From NCBI GenBank assembly GCA_003864495.1, contig ML133433.1:520722-584721 (forward strand): a stretch of 64,000 nt of DNA, written 5' to 3'. A model generated the notes under the pieces. That model was not told the DNA's origin, did no database searches, and saw only the letters and a list, made by a program, of their open reading frames with translations. Source of the stretch: Nemopilema nomurai (taxonomy: Eukaryota; Cnidaria; Scyphozoa; Rhizostomeae; Rhizostomatidae). Of the stretch, positions 1 to 15,100 are shown one piece after another. Positions within the stretch are counted from its first letter, which is position 1; each line of letters starts with the position of its first letter. A program made the position numbers and the translations under genes.

Positions 1-158
1 TTCGTGATGCACGCCTTAAGACTTCCCTGTTTCAATTGTGACTTGCTTTCTGCCATGTCCTACAAATTTACATTTTTACAGTTTTTTTCGTTGCCAAATT
101 TTGCCTATTTCTTTCTAGCAAGAATATTATTTTTGAGCTCAAACCGATTTTCTTTTAG

Positions 159-3100
159 TCGATAAAGAAGGACGTGGACGACGAGGAAGAGAACTTGGGG
201 GCTCTTGTCTCAGCCCAGAAAGAGCTGCTTCTTCTCTCAGAGCGCGATAGGAGCAATGTTGAAGACGAGGTGACCTCTTTAAAGGAGCGGTATGACCAAC
301 TGAAGGAAACACTTGAAAGTAAAGTGGACAACTTTAACAAGATTGACGAAGCTCAAGATGAGGTGAAGAAGGTACAGGCGAAACATGCAAAGTTTTGTGG
401 TGATGCTGGGAAAGTGCTAGATTTTATGGAGCCTGTCGGGCATGACAGAATGAAGGCAGAAGAACAGGAAGCAAAGATAAATGTAAAAATTGTTTGTCAT
501 TGTTAGTCCGGAAATGAACTGTGGACTTGGGTTAAGTGTCAGGGGTTGATTTTCTTTGAGTGTTCAATGAATTACGTGTTCTCTTGCCAACCGGCAAGTG
601 TTTCCATATGAAGTATGTGTTCTCTTGCCAGCGGGCAAGGACTTCCATATGAAGTATATGTTCTGCGTTTTGCAGGAATTGATCAAAGATTACGACAACG
701 ACGAATGGAACTTAGATTATTTGGATGACATCATTGAAAATAAAGATGTCCCTGAAAGTATCAAGAAAGACGCAAGAAGAGTGAAAGAGAGGCAAGAAGA
801 AGTTAAAAGGAGACTGTACAAAAAGAAGGAACAACTAAAGGAAGCAAAGCACAAGTTAAAGGAGTTTGAAGAAGTCGGAGAAAAACTGACTAAGTGGACC
901 AAGTCAACGCGAGCCAATCCTGCCCTGAGTGAGCCTCTAGGTGACAATGTGGACAAGCTGAGGCAGCAGTTACGACAAGTGGAGGTAGTTTAGGTTTACT
1001 GAAACAAATTTCAAGTAAAGTGTTACCTCTAGTTCCATCCTTGATATTACTTTTGTTCTATCTTTGATGTAACTTTGGTTCCACGTTTGATACTGCATTT
1101 GTTCTATCTTTGATATTATATTTGTTCCACCTTTGATATTACATTTGTCCCATCTTTGATATTACTTTGGTTCCATCTTTGATATTACATTTGTTCCAAC
1201 TTTGATATTACTTTCGTTCCATCTTTGATATTATATTTGTTCCACCTTTGATATCCTATTTTCCCCATCATTGATGTTACTTTGCTTTCTGTTACCAATT
1301 TGAATCCGTCCTCTTAGGCTCTGGAGGATGCGCACCAGTGTCATGAAAGTGAGGCTGCAAAGGCTGATGAGCTGGCAGTCCTCATTGTTGCTAGCAATAA
1401 GAACGACGCCATCGTTGCCAATGACGTCGAATTGAAGTTGCAGCAGGTCAAGCTACCCTTGAAAGATGTATCCGTGAAGCTGAAGGTCAGAGAGAAGCAA
1501 ATACAGGATGCATTGCTGCGCTTGCAGACTGTGCCCGACTCGATTGACAATTTTTATGATCGCCTATCTGAGTTCGAAGAGAGGTTGAACAAGGAGGCAC
1601 CCGTGTCAGCTAATGGCGCGATTTTGCTCGAGCAAAACAAAGATCATGAGGTTTGTATTCTTTTCTTGCAAACGTCGGCTCTTGCAAACGTCGGCTCTTG
1701 CAAACGTCGGCTCTTGCAAACGTCGGCTCTTGCAAACGTCGGCTCTTGCAAACGTCGGCTCTTGCAAACGTTGGCTCTTGCAAACGTCGGCTCTTGCAAA
1801 CGTCGGCTCTTGCAAACTATGAATTTTGTTCTTTATTTCATTATTCGGTATTAGCTTACCTTTGTTTGCAGTTAAGTAAAAAAACCTCCACAATATTACC
1901 TCTCAGTTCTCCGCATTCTTATGTATTCATTTGGCTTGTCAAAAATCCTACGTTCTGTATCGTTCTATGATCCAACAATGTTCCTCTACACAGAATCTTT
2001 ACGATGACGTATTAGAAGCGGAGCCGCTGGTTACTAGGCTTGTGGAGAAAGTTGATGGTTACGTTGGTGGCTCTGCGGAGGATGCTGACAAGCTTAAGGA
2101 GAAGGTTAGCGAGCTGAGAAGCAAATACTTGGAGCTGGCTGAAAGAGCCAAAAGCAAGAAGGAGAGGCTGAATGACGCCACCATAGTGTCGAAAATGTAC
2201 GAGGAGCGGTCAGCCGACATGAGAGATTGGCTAGAAGAGCGTGAAAGTGAATTGTTTAATGGCGACGGGGACGAGACGCCGAGCGACCTAGAGGCTGTGA
2301 CGAATGCCATCAAGGGAATCAAGGTACAGATCACGCAATTAGTTCGCATCATCAATGTTAGCAAGCCTTGAATTGCGGGATACTTTTGGAAAAACGTGAT
2401 CAAATTTGATAAATATAAACTCTTTTAGTCTTTCTGTTGATAAATAGTATTGAATTTTGTATGTCAATTTTGTATATGCTATACTATATTTGTTTAATAG
2501 CATACAGTTAAAGAATTAGAAGAGAATCGGCCGAAATTGGAGAAGCTAGAGGATCTTTTCGCATCTTTAACAAAACATTGCGACGTGGGCCAAGAAAAAA
2601 TTAGCGAAGAATTCACAGACACCCAAGAGAGATTTGATGCATTAGAGCTGAAAGCCAAGGAGAGGTTGAAAGATCTTGAAAGAGTTAGGGAACTGGAGAG
2701 GCAGCTGAGAGACAAGACTGTTGATGTGGAGGAGTTTTTTACGAAGGTTAACGCAACACTTCATGAGCAGGCTAGTTGTTTAACAGACGAGCAGAGGATT
2801 GGTAAAGAAATGGAGAAAGTCCAGGTATTTTATGCTCTTTGCTACTGCGAGTGGAATTGGCTTATCGGGAACGGCCATCTGGATGCTCAAAGCTTTTCCT
2901 GTCCTTTTTGAGATATCATTTTAATGTATTACTAGCTTGTTTTAAAAAGAAAGCTGCGGTAGTGCAGCCGTTGATAGAGAGTACGTTAACTGAAAGTGAG
3001 TAGTGAATGTGCTGGCATAAAGTTTGACGAAAAGTTGTTTGTGCAGTAGGTCAGGGCTTATTATATGATCTGCTTTCAATACAGGATCTGTTGGCGAGTT

Positions 3101-6100
3101 ATGAAGAGATACAGAGGAAGGTGGAAGGCTTAGAAGACCTGGAGACAGAAATTAGCAAGTCAAGAGGTCAGAGGGATTCGCTTTCTGCTAAGCTCAAAGT
3201 ATCTGAGTTAAAGGAAGAGAGTGATTCCAAAAAGAAGGATTTAGTCAATGCTAAAGTGAAAATGACTGAGTTGGCAGAACTGATGAGGAAGCACAGTATG
3301 CAGTCTATAGAGTTGACAGATTGGATTGAAGTCACGGAAAAGGATCTAGAATCAGAAAAGCCAGATGGGAATGGTGTCATCTCTCTAAAGGAGGAGCTTG
3401 CCACACTACAGGTGAGGCGTGTTTTGTCTGTTTGATGTAGCAAAATTCAAAGCTGCGTGGTTACACTAGGTCTCTGGTAAAGTGTTCCAGGTGAGTTAAA
3501 GCTCATAGTTTGGAATTGGTTGGTTTTGGAAACATTGCTTCTTCTTTTGTTGATACTCAAAACACTTTGAGGAGTTTTCTGAATCTTTTAACTTTTCTCA
3601 CCAGAAACTTCAAGATGAAGCAACAATTAGGAAAGCTCTGGTCGGGGACTTGGCCAAAACAGCGGACCTGCTGCAAGACCACGTAGGCAATGAGCCAAAA
3701 ATGAAAGTAGACTTTCTCGTAAAGACGGAAGAAATTGAAAGATCTCATGGCAAGTTGCTTACAACCATACAGTCTCGCATGGGCCGTCTTCAGAAGCTGC
3801 TGTTGAATGCGCAGGATGTAGAAAAGAACCTTAGCGATCTCATTGGTGTAATCGGTGATTTGGAAAAGAGGCTGGCGAATGAAAAGCCATTAGACGCGAG
3901 GTTCGAAGAGCTCTTGACAGTGAAGCTTGAACACGAGGTGAGATGGAATGCCTTACTAGATGCATATCTGTGATTCCCATGAAATCTTCGATAACTGGAA
4001 ACAGGTCCGTAGGAAGTCTTTGTGCATCGGCGTGGTTTTTGCATGTTTATTTCGTAGTTTGGCACTGCAAGGCCAGCCGTGAAGCCAAAAGCAAACGAGT
4101 CATCAGGTACTGGTCCAACCAAGGGGCTTCACCCGTCACTTTTCGTCTTTGCCCTGGTGTATCGGCAGTTGTGTCATTTACAAAGGATTCGCGAAAGGCA
4201 TAGCGACATCCTATAATGCTGACAATGGGTAGATGAGAAATGAGCAAATAAGAGTGAGTAAGATAAAAAACAAGTGAAAATCTAGAAGAAAGGGCCTAAA
4301 GGTCTCCATTTCATGGTTACGAAACCTTGTAATCATGCAGAAACATGACTGACCATCTGCGGCGGAAAATGGGTGAATTTTAATTCCTTTCGGCTTTTGT
4401 CTGGTAGCTGAACATGGCATGTGCGATTCGCTAGCCGTCCGGATGTATTAATAACGGACCTCAAGCCTGTCCTATTTGTCCGTCTTTTGGTCTCATGGCC
4501 TTTTTCACACCCCTTCGCCCTATCACTCCCGTCACCTTTTGGTGCTCGTATCCTCACCTTCACCCATTCCGTCTCCCCATTTTTCATCAAATTTGCTGAC
4601 ATGTTTCCGTTTGAGAGAGGAAACGTGCTTACCCCCTGAACATTCGCAAGTGAGCTTCGATTAAGTTGTCATCGCGGTTCAGTTTGCTCAGGGGAATTTT
4701 CTCTTCAATGATTTGCGGTCTTCGCAGCAAGCAGTGGGAATGGAGGATGTTAGGTTTCAGAAAAGCTGGACACGTTTTCTCAGTAAGCCGCTCATTTACT
4801 TGAAATGGGGCAATGTTGCGGCAGCGGAAAGGTGCGTTTGCTGCGATTAACATCTCATTCGTTCAGTTTTGGTCTCTCCTTTCTCCAGTGTGTGGTTTCG
4901 GCGATTGCAGGTTCTGCCGTTCTTGCCTACGCTCTCTTCCGGCGTGCGAGCACAACATTTCTCGTGGGAAACCCGCTGTTTTGAAAGGGGTACTTGTGTT
5001 TTGCAGTGCTAAAACGAGTCTGAAGTGAATGCCTTTGCAGTTGTTAATGCCTTCCACGTGAAGCTTGTCAACGTATTCTAGCGAATTTGCATTTTGAAAT
5101 CTGCTTGACCAGAGACCCAGTTTATAGATCAAGTTTCAGGCACGATTAGAACTGATGACTAGACTCACAACATATTAGATGGATTTTTGTATTTGTCAAA
5201 GTCTTGCCGTTGAGTTTTGTCACTGCGCATTCTCAGTTACTTTTGTGACTAGTGTGTCGAAATTGAAGTTCAGCTCTGCCTTGAAGTGCAGTTGGGATTC
5301 AGTTCCTAGACCCTATCCTTTTTAGTTCTTCAAAATGGCCTTGCCAAAGGTATGACAGTCTGAGGCTTGCGAAAACGTGCACCCTAGTCGTTTTTCTGCA
5401 CTGACTCTTTGGCATCAAGGATCTTTGAACTTGACTCAAGTGAAAAATGATTCCAAAGGATTTTTATTCAAATCCCTGTTTATCGCGCTGGTTATTTTAT
5501 AGCCCTCCTCCTTTGATACCTCCTTTCAATTTTGCTTATTTGAAGCAAATACCTTCGTTATGGATACAATTTAGGCCCAAGGCGGTAATTGTTTGGACAA
5601 TTCAATGGCCTTTCCTTCACGAAGCTTTCACTCGCGTAGCTTTCACAGCGTGGCAGTCCTTTGTGTTGTTGCCGTTGCTCTATAGCGCCGGAGGGGAGAT
5701 TGAAAGGCCGCCGCCTCGTTCCTGTTTACTCTCGTCAAACAGTAAGTCGCGCTCCACCAGTTAGGGCTACGTTTCTTCAGGCAGAGCTGGATGGACAGCT
5801 CTGCAGGGACGATGCTGCAATGGGTATCCCGTACCATTTCAGGAGAGTTTCATATTCCTCAAACTGTGTCTTGATAGTTCAGCGACGTAATCCTTGGACC
5901 ACATTTAGATCTGAGATTGTAAGTGCCTTGATGCATTCAGGACTTTGCTTTCAGTTTTCGCGGTTTTTGCCGCCCTAGAAGTGTTTTGCCTTTGAGCAAT
6001 ACTGTATTTCAGTTTTGGTTCTAATGTCATCAATGCCATTTGCTGGCCTATTCAGTCACAAACAGGATGCTCCAGATGAGTGGCAAAGTTCCCTACGAAT

Positions 6101-9100
6101 ATGTTGTTCCACTTGTATTAAAAGCCTTTTCAGATAAAGTTTTGTATCTGTATGGAAGTAAGGCAAACAATCGTTTTTTTCACGCGATCATTTGCCAGGA
6201 AATTTTCGTTCAATGTCCTATTTTGCAAACCTGTTTCAACGTAAATTTGTAACAATCGTGAATAATTTATGGATTTAACAAAGGAGCAGGTTGAAGGGAA
6301 TGGTCTCTTGAGCGAGTTGCGATTTTTTGTGGGCTGCTGTTTTTGCACATGCGCCATTAAGACGAGGCTTGCAAAGAAGGATCCTCATCGAATTGCTTTG
6401 TATGAAGTTCTTGAGTTCAACTTAAAAGTTTTCGGGATTTCATTTGCCATCCAACATTGTTTTTTTCGAAGACCATAATGGAAACAAGGAGGTAATCTGT
6501 GTTGAAAGGAAGCCTGCCCAAAACATTAAATTTGAAAAGATGGAGAATGTAGTGAAAATGAATTGATATGAATTGGGAAAACAGCAAAAGATAGACGATA
6601 ACAATTTACCAAGACGGTTCCTGCTGTGTGGTCATGGCAACAAAAGTTGTATCCAGCATCTTTTTGTTTCGCGCAAGAAAAACCTTATTTGTTTATATTC
6701 CGTTTCATCACAGTTTTGAATTGATGCTGATTAATTGATTGATTCATTGATTGATTCAATGATTCCTGACAGGAAACTTTTTTCCTTCGCCTGCTCGATT
6801 TGCATAGATTATGTCGAAAAGACCCCAGGGCCCCATTTCCCGTGCGGCGCAAAATCGTGTAATGGTCGTATTTGCAGCATCAACGTCACACTGTTGTTGA
6901 ATGCCCCCTGGAACCCATCAGCCGCCCCAACTCCCCACCCCCCGTAACCTCGCCAAATGCACGGCCATTGGGTAATGCTACTATTGTTTGGATGCACCCT
7001 CCTCCAAGTGTAAATTTGTGTACCTTATGCAACAATTTATGCGGTAATTTATGCGGTAATTTATGCGGTAATTTGTGCGGTAATTTGTGCGGTAATTTGC
7101 TGTATGAGCAGATTGCCTGCTAGTTTGCCCCAGCGAAGGAGCCTGAGCGAAGGAGCCCCAGCGAAGCATGTTTGCCTGAGCAGTGCTGTAATCTGCCACC
7201 TTTCCTTTAGGTAATCGAACAAGATGTGACGCAACACCAGCCTATGTTCGAGCGGGTGGTCCGTGATGGGCGCGAAGAAGCGAGCCGAGCCGAGCTTGCC
7301 AGTGAGCGAGAGTCACTCCTTGCGCAGCTGGGAGACGCAGAACGAAGGTGGACTGACGTGAAGACAGCGACCGAGGCCAAGGGAAGCGACATCGACGCTC
7401 TCTACCGGCATAGCAAAAAGTACAATGACGAAGCTACTACCTTCAGCATTTGGCTAGAAAAGGTTGAGAGAAAGAAGAACGAGGATCAGCCACTGACCTG
7501 CAATGAAGGCGATCTGAAGACGCAGAAATCTCTAACAGAGGTGCGTAGCTTTGAAGAAACCATGGTGGATGTGTGCAACCCGCCCTTGCTGTATTTTGGT
7601 TGACATTTCTTTAAGATACGAAGAACTTTGGAGTGCTTAACATTTTCGCATGTATAATCATTTTGTATTTAAAAGGTCCTATTCACACCTCCAATGGCGC
7701 AACGTTTTAAGTCGTTCAACGTATTAATTATTATTAACAAATTATTAATCATTATTTTTATCATTAACTACTTTCAATTCTATTCAGGAGCTCAAGAAGG
7801 AAATTGAGCATCACAAACCTTTGTACGAAAATTTGGGCTCTGTGAGCGAGCCTCTTTTTGAAGAATGCAAGAGTTTGCACGTGGAAAATGGTGTCGATGA
7901 GATCTGGAAACAGCAGGACGAGTTCAGCACGCGATGGAATGAGCTGGGTTTGTTTGTGAAGGATAAAGACGAAGCGATAGAGCAGGCTCAGAACACGCTC
8001 GACGAAGTAGTAGGGGAACTGAGGCCAGTCGAGGAACTCATCAGCCATGCGGAGCACTTTGTTTCGCATCCTGTCCGCTTCGGGGGAGACATCGTTAAAG
8101 GGCGCGAGCTCTTGGCGGAAAGTGAGGTAAGAAATGGACGTTTTTAACCTGTCAACGACTCTCGATTGATGCTGTAAGCAAGGTGTTGTAAGGCAGGTGC
8201 TGGCGTTAGGCTCTACTTTGTGATGTTTTAATGCAATGAATCCGTTCTAGGATTTACAACGAATGCTGCAAGAAAAACAATCGTCCGTATTGAAGCTTTT
8301 GGAAGGCATTCCCGAATCTGAAGAAACGAATGACTTGAAGGACAAAACCGAGGCTGTCCTAGAAAAAATAAGAGCTGCAGAGCTGAGTATAAACGATCGG
8401 ACAAGTGAAACCGAGGCGAATTTGAAGACAGCTGAAATGTTCAGGGAGTCTTTGAACGAACTGGAGTCTTGGAATAGCGCCGCCCGTGAATACGAAGAGC
8501 CTGTCGTGCTAAAAAAAGACGCCGTGAAGGAGCAGATTGACAAGCTGAAGGTGAATTTTGTTTTTACATAGAGGACGCTGCGCAATTAATGTGTAATGAG
8601 GGAGGTTTATGTGGGCGACTGGTCGATTAAGCTTCTGACTGGCTGGCATGCTGGCTGAAAAGGAAGTGCACTTTGTTGGCATCTGGTTGCTTTGTTTGCT
8701 GTTGGTTTTGTTTTGTTTGTTCTGATTGAATGAAAGCACCGGCCGAGACAAGCACCGTGCACTCTCGCACATGCCAGGCAGGTACATTTAGGCCAGAGGT
8801 CACGAGTGAGAGGCGACTGTGTTGAGTCGTGATAAACATCAAATTATGTGATTGTGTTTTCAGTGTGTGGGGCCTGCGTGATGTGTCCGCAAACCAGTAA
8901 AGTACATTGCACACAGTTAATCAAATTCGAGAGAGAAGCGGAAGGTTCGCACGTATGATTTTTAATTACATTGAAATATTCTTTATGTCATCATCAGGTG
9001 GTGGAAGATGAGATTTCGTCGCTCAAGCCAGCACTGGAAACTGCCCAGAGAACTGCGAAGCAGCTTTTAGAGCAAAACAGGGGAAATTCTGGCACCTGCG

Positions 9101-12100
9101 CAGATGTGACCTCGCGACTAGACGCTGTCTGTGCGCCTGTTTTGAAGGAAATGACGTCAATTGAAGAGAAACAGAAAAAGCTGGAAATAATCCAGCAGGC
9201 GGTTGAGAAATACGAGTCGGAAAAAGCAGTAGTCCATGAGCTACTGACGGAGAGTAAGTCAGCTGTGGAGGAGATGCTTCCATTTGGGACCGATTTAGAG
9301 AAGGGCGAGGAGCAAGTGAAAGCCATGAAGGTAAGGCTGATATTAAGGGTGGCCGATACTGATGTGCATATATCAATACTCATGTTTGCGACCTTTGCCG
9401 GTAATTGATCCATTCAAATGGACGATCAAGTCGGTAACGCAATTTGCAACTGCAATTGATGGTGCCAGGGTAATTTTTGAAAAAGGTTAATGAGACAATG
9501 GGCTTGGTTTGCCTCTACCTCCAATTATCTTCATCTTTAGTGTCCGTGATTTTCCTTACAGAGACAATTCTTTTGCACTGAATGTGAAATATGTGTCACT
9601 TATTTGAACAGAATCGTGTGTGTGATTACATATAAGATAGTGTGCAAAGCTTAGGCTTTGTTTCATTGTATAAATTCAGTGTTTCATTTGTTCGATTCAA
9701 TGTTTCACTTGTTTAATTCAATGTTTCATTTGTTCAATTCACTGTTTCATTTGTTCAATTAAATGTTTCATTTGTTCAATTCATTGTTTCATTTGTTCAA
9801 TTCAATGTTTCATTTTCGACAGGAAATTGTGGAGACGCTGCAAGAGAGGAAACCAGAAGTCAGAGCTTTGAACCGGGCTGGGCAAAGTTTAATTCGTCAA
9901 CTATCTGAGGCAGAAGACATTGAAAACGAGTTGGACAAGCTTGGAGACGACTATTACGACACAGTAGATGCTGCAAAGGAGAAGTTTAAGAAAACGAAGG
10001 AGCAGCTGAAAAAGGCAAAAGAGTTTGTGGAAATAATCGAAATAATTGAAATTTGGATAAGCGAGACATTTGTATTAGTGAGGAAGGAGAAGCAAACAGG
10101 CTCTGACCCATCCGCAGTGAAGCGACAACTGAAGGATATCGAAGACGCCCAGAAGGAGTTAATGAAGCATAGCCTCAAGTATCAGGTAAGTCTGTTTATT
10201 GAACGGTCTTGACGCCAATACTGGTCAACAAATAGGAGATAATGCACAGTATATCTATAGAGGGAACAGGCACAGTATATCTGTAGCTGAGAAGGGAAAG
10301 GCCTTTTCCTGCGCTTTCCATCTAGGTCTTCCGTATTAGATTAGATTCCATTTAACCCTATCTAAATACTGTGCTTCATTTAGGTTGTGCTTATTCGAAT
10401 ATTGTGCTTCATTTTCAGATGCTGGAAGAGATTTTGGAGTATTTCTATGAGGTCTACAGCGAGGAAACCACAATAATAGAATGCTCAAAAGAAAGAGTTG
10501 GGAAAGTCAAAGCATCGATGGATGAACTGACAGAATCTCTTGAAGACCAGAAGAGAGAGTTGACAGCGTCTCTAACATCTGCGAAAGAAATGCAAGACCA
10601 ATCCGATGACTTGACTCGATGGCTAGCCAAAATGGAAACCGTGCTTGCCGAGCAAAGTCCAGTGTCCGCTGACAAAGACCAATGCCGGCGGCAACAGACC
10701 GAACACGCCTACGTCGACGACGAGGTCGCACGAAACATGCCTCGGTTTGAGAAATTTGGTGTCGTTGGGGAGGGAACCCTTGCCAACATGGAACCCGGTG
10801 ACGCAAAAGAAAAGCTTACCGACAAATTTAAGCAAATTCAGTCTCGATGGGCAGAGCTAAAAGAGAAGTCGTCTGACAGAAAGGCGGTTCTCGATGATGT
10901 TGTTCCTCAGTCCAATGCATACACTTCTGCCAAGCAGGCTCTGTCTCCATGGTTTTCAGAAACTGAAAAGAAGGTTCAGCAGCTTGATGTTATTTTCGTT
11001 GATAAGTCAAAGGTCGAGACACAAGAAAGGCTTGTTTCAGAGCTTGTTAACGAGCTAAAGAAAAACAGGAGTTTTTTCACAGATATCACTGAATGCTCTG
11101 GCGTCCTTTTGATGAACTGTGACCGAGACATTGCACCACTAAAGTCAGAAGTCGATGAAATAAAGAGGCAATGGATATTCCTCGATGAAGCGGTTTCAAT
11201 AGCATCTAACAAGATCCCACAAGTCATTAAAGGAATAGAGAAATTTGAAAGTACTATTGCTCCACTGGAGGAAGTGTGCAAGAAAGTCGAGTTGGGATTA
11301 GATAACATTGAGCCTTTTGCAGACGACGTTGAGAAAGGTGAGGATCAAGTCCATGAGCTGAAGATCTTCTTGGAAGAATTGAAGAGAGAAGAGGAGAATC
11401 TAGGAAGAATGGATGAAGCTGGAGAGGAACTAGTAAAATTGGAGGACAAACCTGACAATCTGACTATAGTTCGACAAAGGAAGGATAGCATCACAAGAAA
11501 GTACGATTCTTTGGTGCGTTTGTTGGAAGAGAAGATTGAAAAGACAGAAAAAGTTGTTCACAGTGGAAGAAAACTATTCCAAATGGAAAGCGATATTGTT
11601 GAAAGAACAAAAGCTCTGAAGAAAAGGACGACCAAGCAAGAGCCAGTTGCGGTGGATCCGAAGAAAGTGAAAGAGCAGTTGCTAGAAGTGGAAGAATGGC
11701 TCGTAGAAGCGCAAACGGTTAACACAATGTGCTGTGAGGCAGACCTGTTTGCCAGTAATATAATACTGTTTAATAAGCAGGACAAGGCCGTTGAAGAGAA
11801 GATCTCAGAACAGGTGAAGGCTATTAAGTCGCCAGTTTTGGAAATCATTAAAGATTTGGATGACAGGGAAAAGAAGCTAAAGGAGCGTCTTCAAGAATGT
11901 GGTGCTTTCCAAGACCAGTTTGACGACTTCGAAAGACGGTTGAAGAACATTGATGACAGAATTGAGCACCAGAAACAGAAACCCTTGTCTTCCAATCCGG
12001 CAAGAATCACAATGACAATTGGGGACATTGATAGTATAGGAAAAGACTTTATGGAGGAGCTTCAGCTATTCCGCACTGTTCAGAAGTCAGGGAAACAGGT

Positions 12101-15100
12101 GCTGGACACTTTGGATACAGAGAGTGAGTGGAAACAGCTGAAAGGGCATTTAGATGAAATCACGAAGCTTTGGGATACTATTGACAAGAAGATTGATGCA
12201 GAAAAAGACCACGTAACCAAAGTGAGGGTCCTTTCTCTAGAGTTTTTTGACAAGCAGAGAGACGTCTTAAAGTGGCTTGATGAGAATGAAAAGCGTTTCT
12301 CGACATTGGAACCAGAATCTTGTGAGTGGGAAAAACTGTCAGAGCAGCAAAAGCAAATAAATTCGGTTCAGTCAGATATGGATCATCACAAGACACATAT
12401 CGAGCGACTAGAAACACTGATGGATGACCTGGAGGATGCATGCGGTGAGGATGTGGAGGAGCTGCATGAGATGTCAAGCAACATTAAGGACAAGTGGACG
12501 AGAGCCGAAGCGTTGCTAGGCGAGAGGAAGGACAGTACTGCGTCAATGCAGGAGAAAATGAGGAAGTTTGGTGACTTGAAGAGGCCTGTGGAAGAGTCTT
12601 TGAAGAAAGTTAAGAGCAAGTTGGATAACGTGAGTTTGATTGGAGCGGACGAGAGCAAAATTAGGATTGTTTCAGAAGACGTGTGTAAGATTAAAAAGCA
12701 GATCGATGATTTAGAACCGCGATTAGACGCCCTCGAGAAGATGACATCGGAAATTCAAGATCAACATGTTTCATCAGACTGTAAGCCACTGAGAGATGAA
12801 GTTGCTGAGCTGAAGGAGGACTTCGACGATCTTTTCAATGGTGTCTTCGCAAAGGACGAAAGCGTCAAAAGTGTCAGGGATGACATTGACAATCTCAACG
12901 ACAATGTGGCAAGCACTGAGAAGAAGATAACTGCTGTTGTAGAGATGTTTGAGAACAGCAAACCATTGAAGTTAGACTTGAATGAGCTTGCGACCAGTGC
13001 AAGTGTCTTGCGGGGCGTAGAGGCAGAGCTCAAAACAGTGAAGCCATTTGTTGACGATTTGGCATACAAGGGAAGGCAGCTAACCGAAAAAGGCTTCAAT
13101 TTTGAAGAATTCAGTACCAAACTGGCATTTTTGGAAAGTCAGTACCAAGAGTTGAGTAAAAGGACTCCCAGGAAGTTAAATGATGTCGATGAGCTAGTGG
13201 AAAGGCTTAATGAGTTTTATGGCGAGCACGAAGAAGCAGATAAGGAAATTGCGGCCATTGAGGGGACACTTGAAGAACAGAAGGCGGTTAGCAGTGTTGT
13301 TGACGAAATCACTGTTCAAATGGAAGAACTGAAAAATGTCCAGTTAGAAATGGAAAAGTTGCAAGAAAAGGTTGGCAATTTAACAGATCTCCAATCGTCG
13401 ATAAAGTCTACGAGCTCAAGCGTAGACGCGTCTCCGGTTGAAGAAGTTTTGAGTGAGCTGAACAATAGATTGCTAAATGCGAACCAGCGAATTTCTGATA
13501 GAAAGGGGAAATTGGAGGAAGCATTTGTCAAATGTGGGAAGTTTAAAGATGCTTTAGCCTCGCTTCTAGAATGGTTGGAGGAAACACAGGAGCTGGTTGA
13601 TGGACAAAGACAGATAAATGCCCTGGACCCGAATGTTCTGAAAGCGCAGATCATGGAGCAGAAACTGCTTATCCGTATCTTCAAGGACCGCGCAACGACC
13701 GTGACGTCATTACAAAACTCTGGCACGGATTTACTCAAGGCCAAAGACTCCACTGATGAAAAGAACCGAGAAATCGAAGACGATCTCAGCAGAGCAACGA
13801 AGCTATGGGACTCTTTGAACAGCTATGTGAATTTGAGGATGGAGCGAATGAGTAGTTTATTAGAGACATCGACAGCCTTTACGAATAAGCACGAGGATGT
13901 TGTTAAGAGAATTGAAGAGGTACAGAAGCTAATGGAAGGTGACCAGTGGAAGCCAAGGGGGAAGCCTAACGAAATTGAGGAACAGATAACAAGATTTGAG
14001 GATGCGAGAAAGGCATTGAAAGATTTAGAACCACTGATTGAGGATGCAGCTAAGCGAGGAAGTGAACTGAATGAATTGTGTGCAGCGGAGGAGCAGGAGG
14101 CCGTAAGGCTAAAAATACAAAAGGTGTTCGACGAGTTTGGTTCGATTTCAGCGAAGCGCGCATCCATCAGCCAGGCACTCAGGGAAACATTGGATGTGAG
14201 CAGTAGCTATTACAAGTCGCACAACGAAATGAACGAATGGCTGGATGCTTTGGAAGAAACGTTGCAGGAGCAAGCGGACATGGATGAAAGCTCGCTAAAA
14301 GAACTGCAAAGAGAAATCGGCGGAAAGAAGAAGCATCTGGATGACATTGGAGCAATGGCGCAAAAATTGCAAAAAGTAGTCATTGAAGAGGATGCTCAAG
14401 CAGTGAAGGAAGTTGCAGAGGCTGATGTTGAAAAATACGGAAAGCTCAAAGGCATTGCCGATAAGAAAGCAAGAGATATGTTTCTGGCGAACGAAAAGGT
14501 GGAGAAATTTGAAAAGGATGTTGAGGGTCTAGCATCATGGCTTGTAGGGCTTTCTGAGACCTACCGAAATATGCAACCCATTGCTGTAGACCCAGAGAAG
14601 GTAAAAGAACAGATCAATGACCACCAGAACTTGTTGAAAGAGGTAGCTTCGAATGAGCCGAGATTCAAAGAAGTTTTTGATGATGGCGAGACTCTTCTAA
14701 TGGCATGCAACGAGGACGAGGAGCCGAGTATCAAAGAGAAGATGGACAACTTGAAATACAGACACAAGGAAGCAACAGTCAAAACTGGCGAACGACAGGC
14801 TCAGCTTGTAGAAGCATTGCTGCTCTCCCAACAGTTTGCGGACATGTACAAAGAGACCCAGTCACGTCTGAAACGAACAGAGGACTACCTAAAAGATATC
14901 GAAGAAAGTCGATCAAAAGGCATCGAAGTGCAGAAAGAGAAGTACAAGGGCCTTCAAGATGGGATCAATCATCTCCGGCCACTGGTTGTCAGCCTGACCG
15001 AGACTGGTGAAGATTTGATAAAGCTCAGCGGGTCAGGGCATGGGTCAACTAGCATACGGGACAAGCTTGATGACAGCGAGAAGAGGTGGGCTAGTTTACA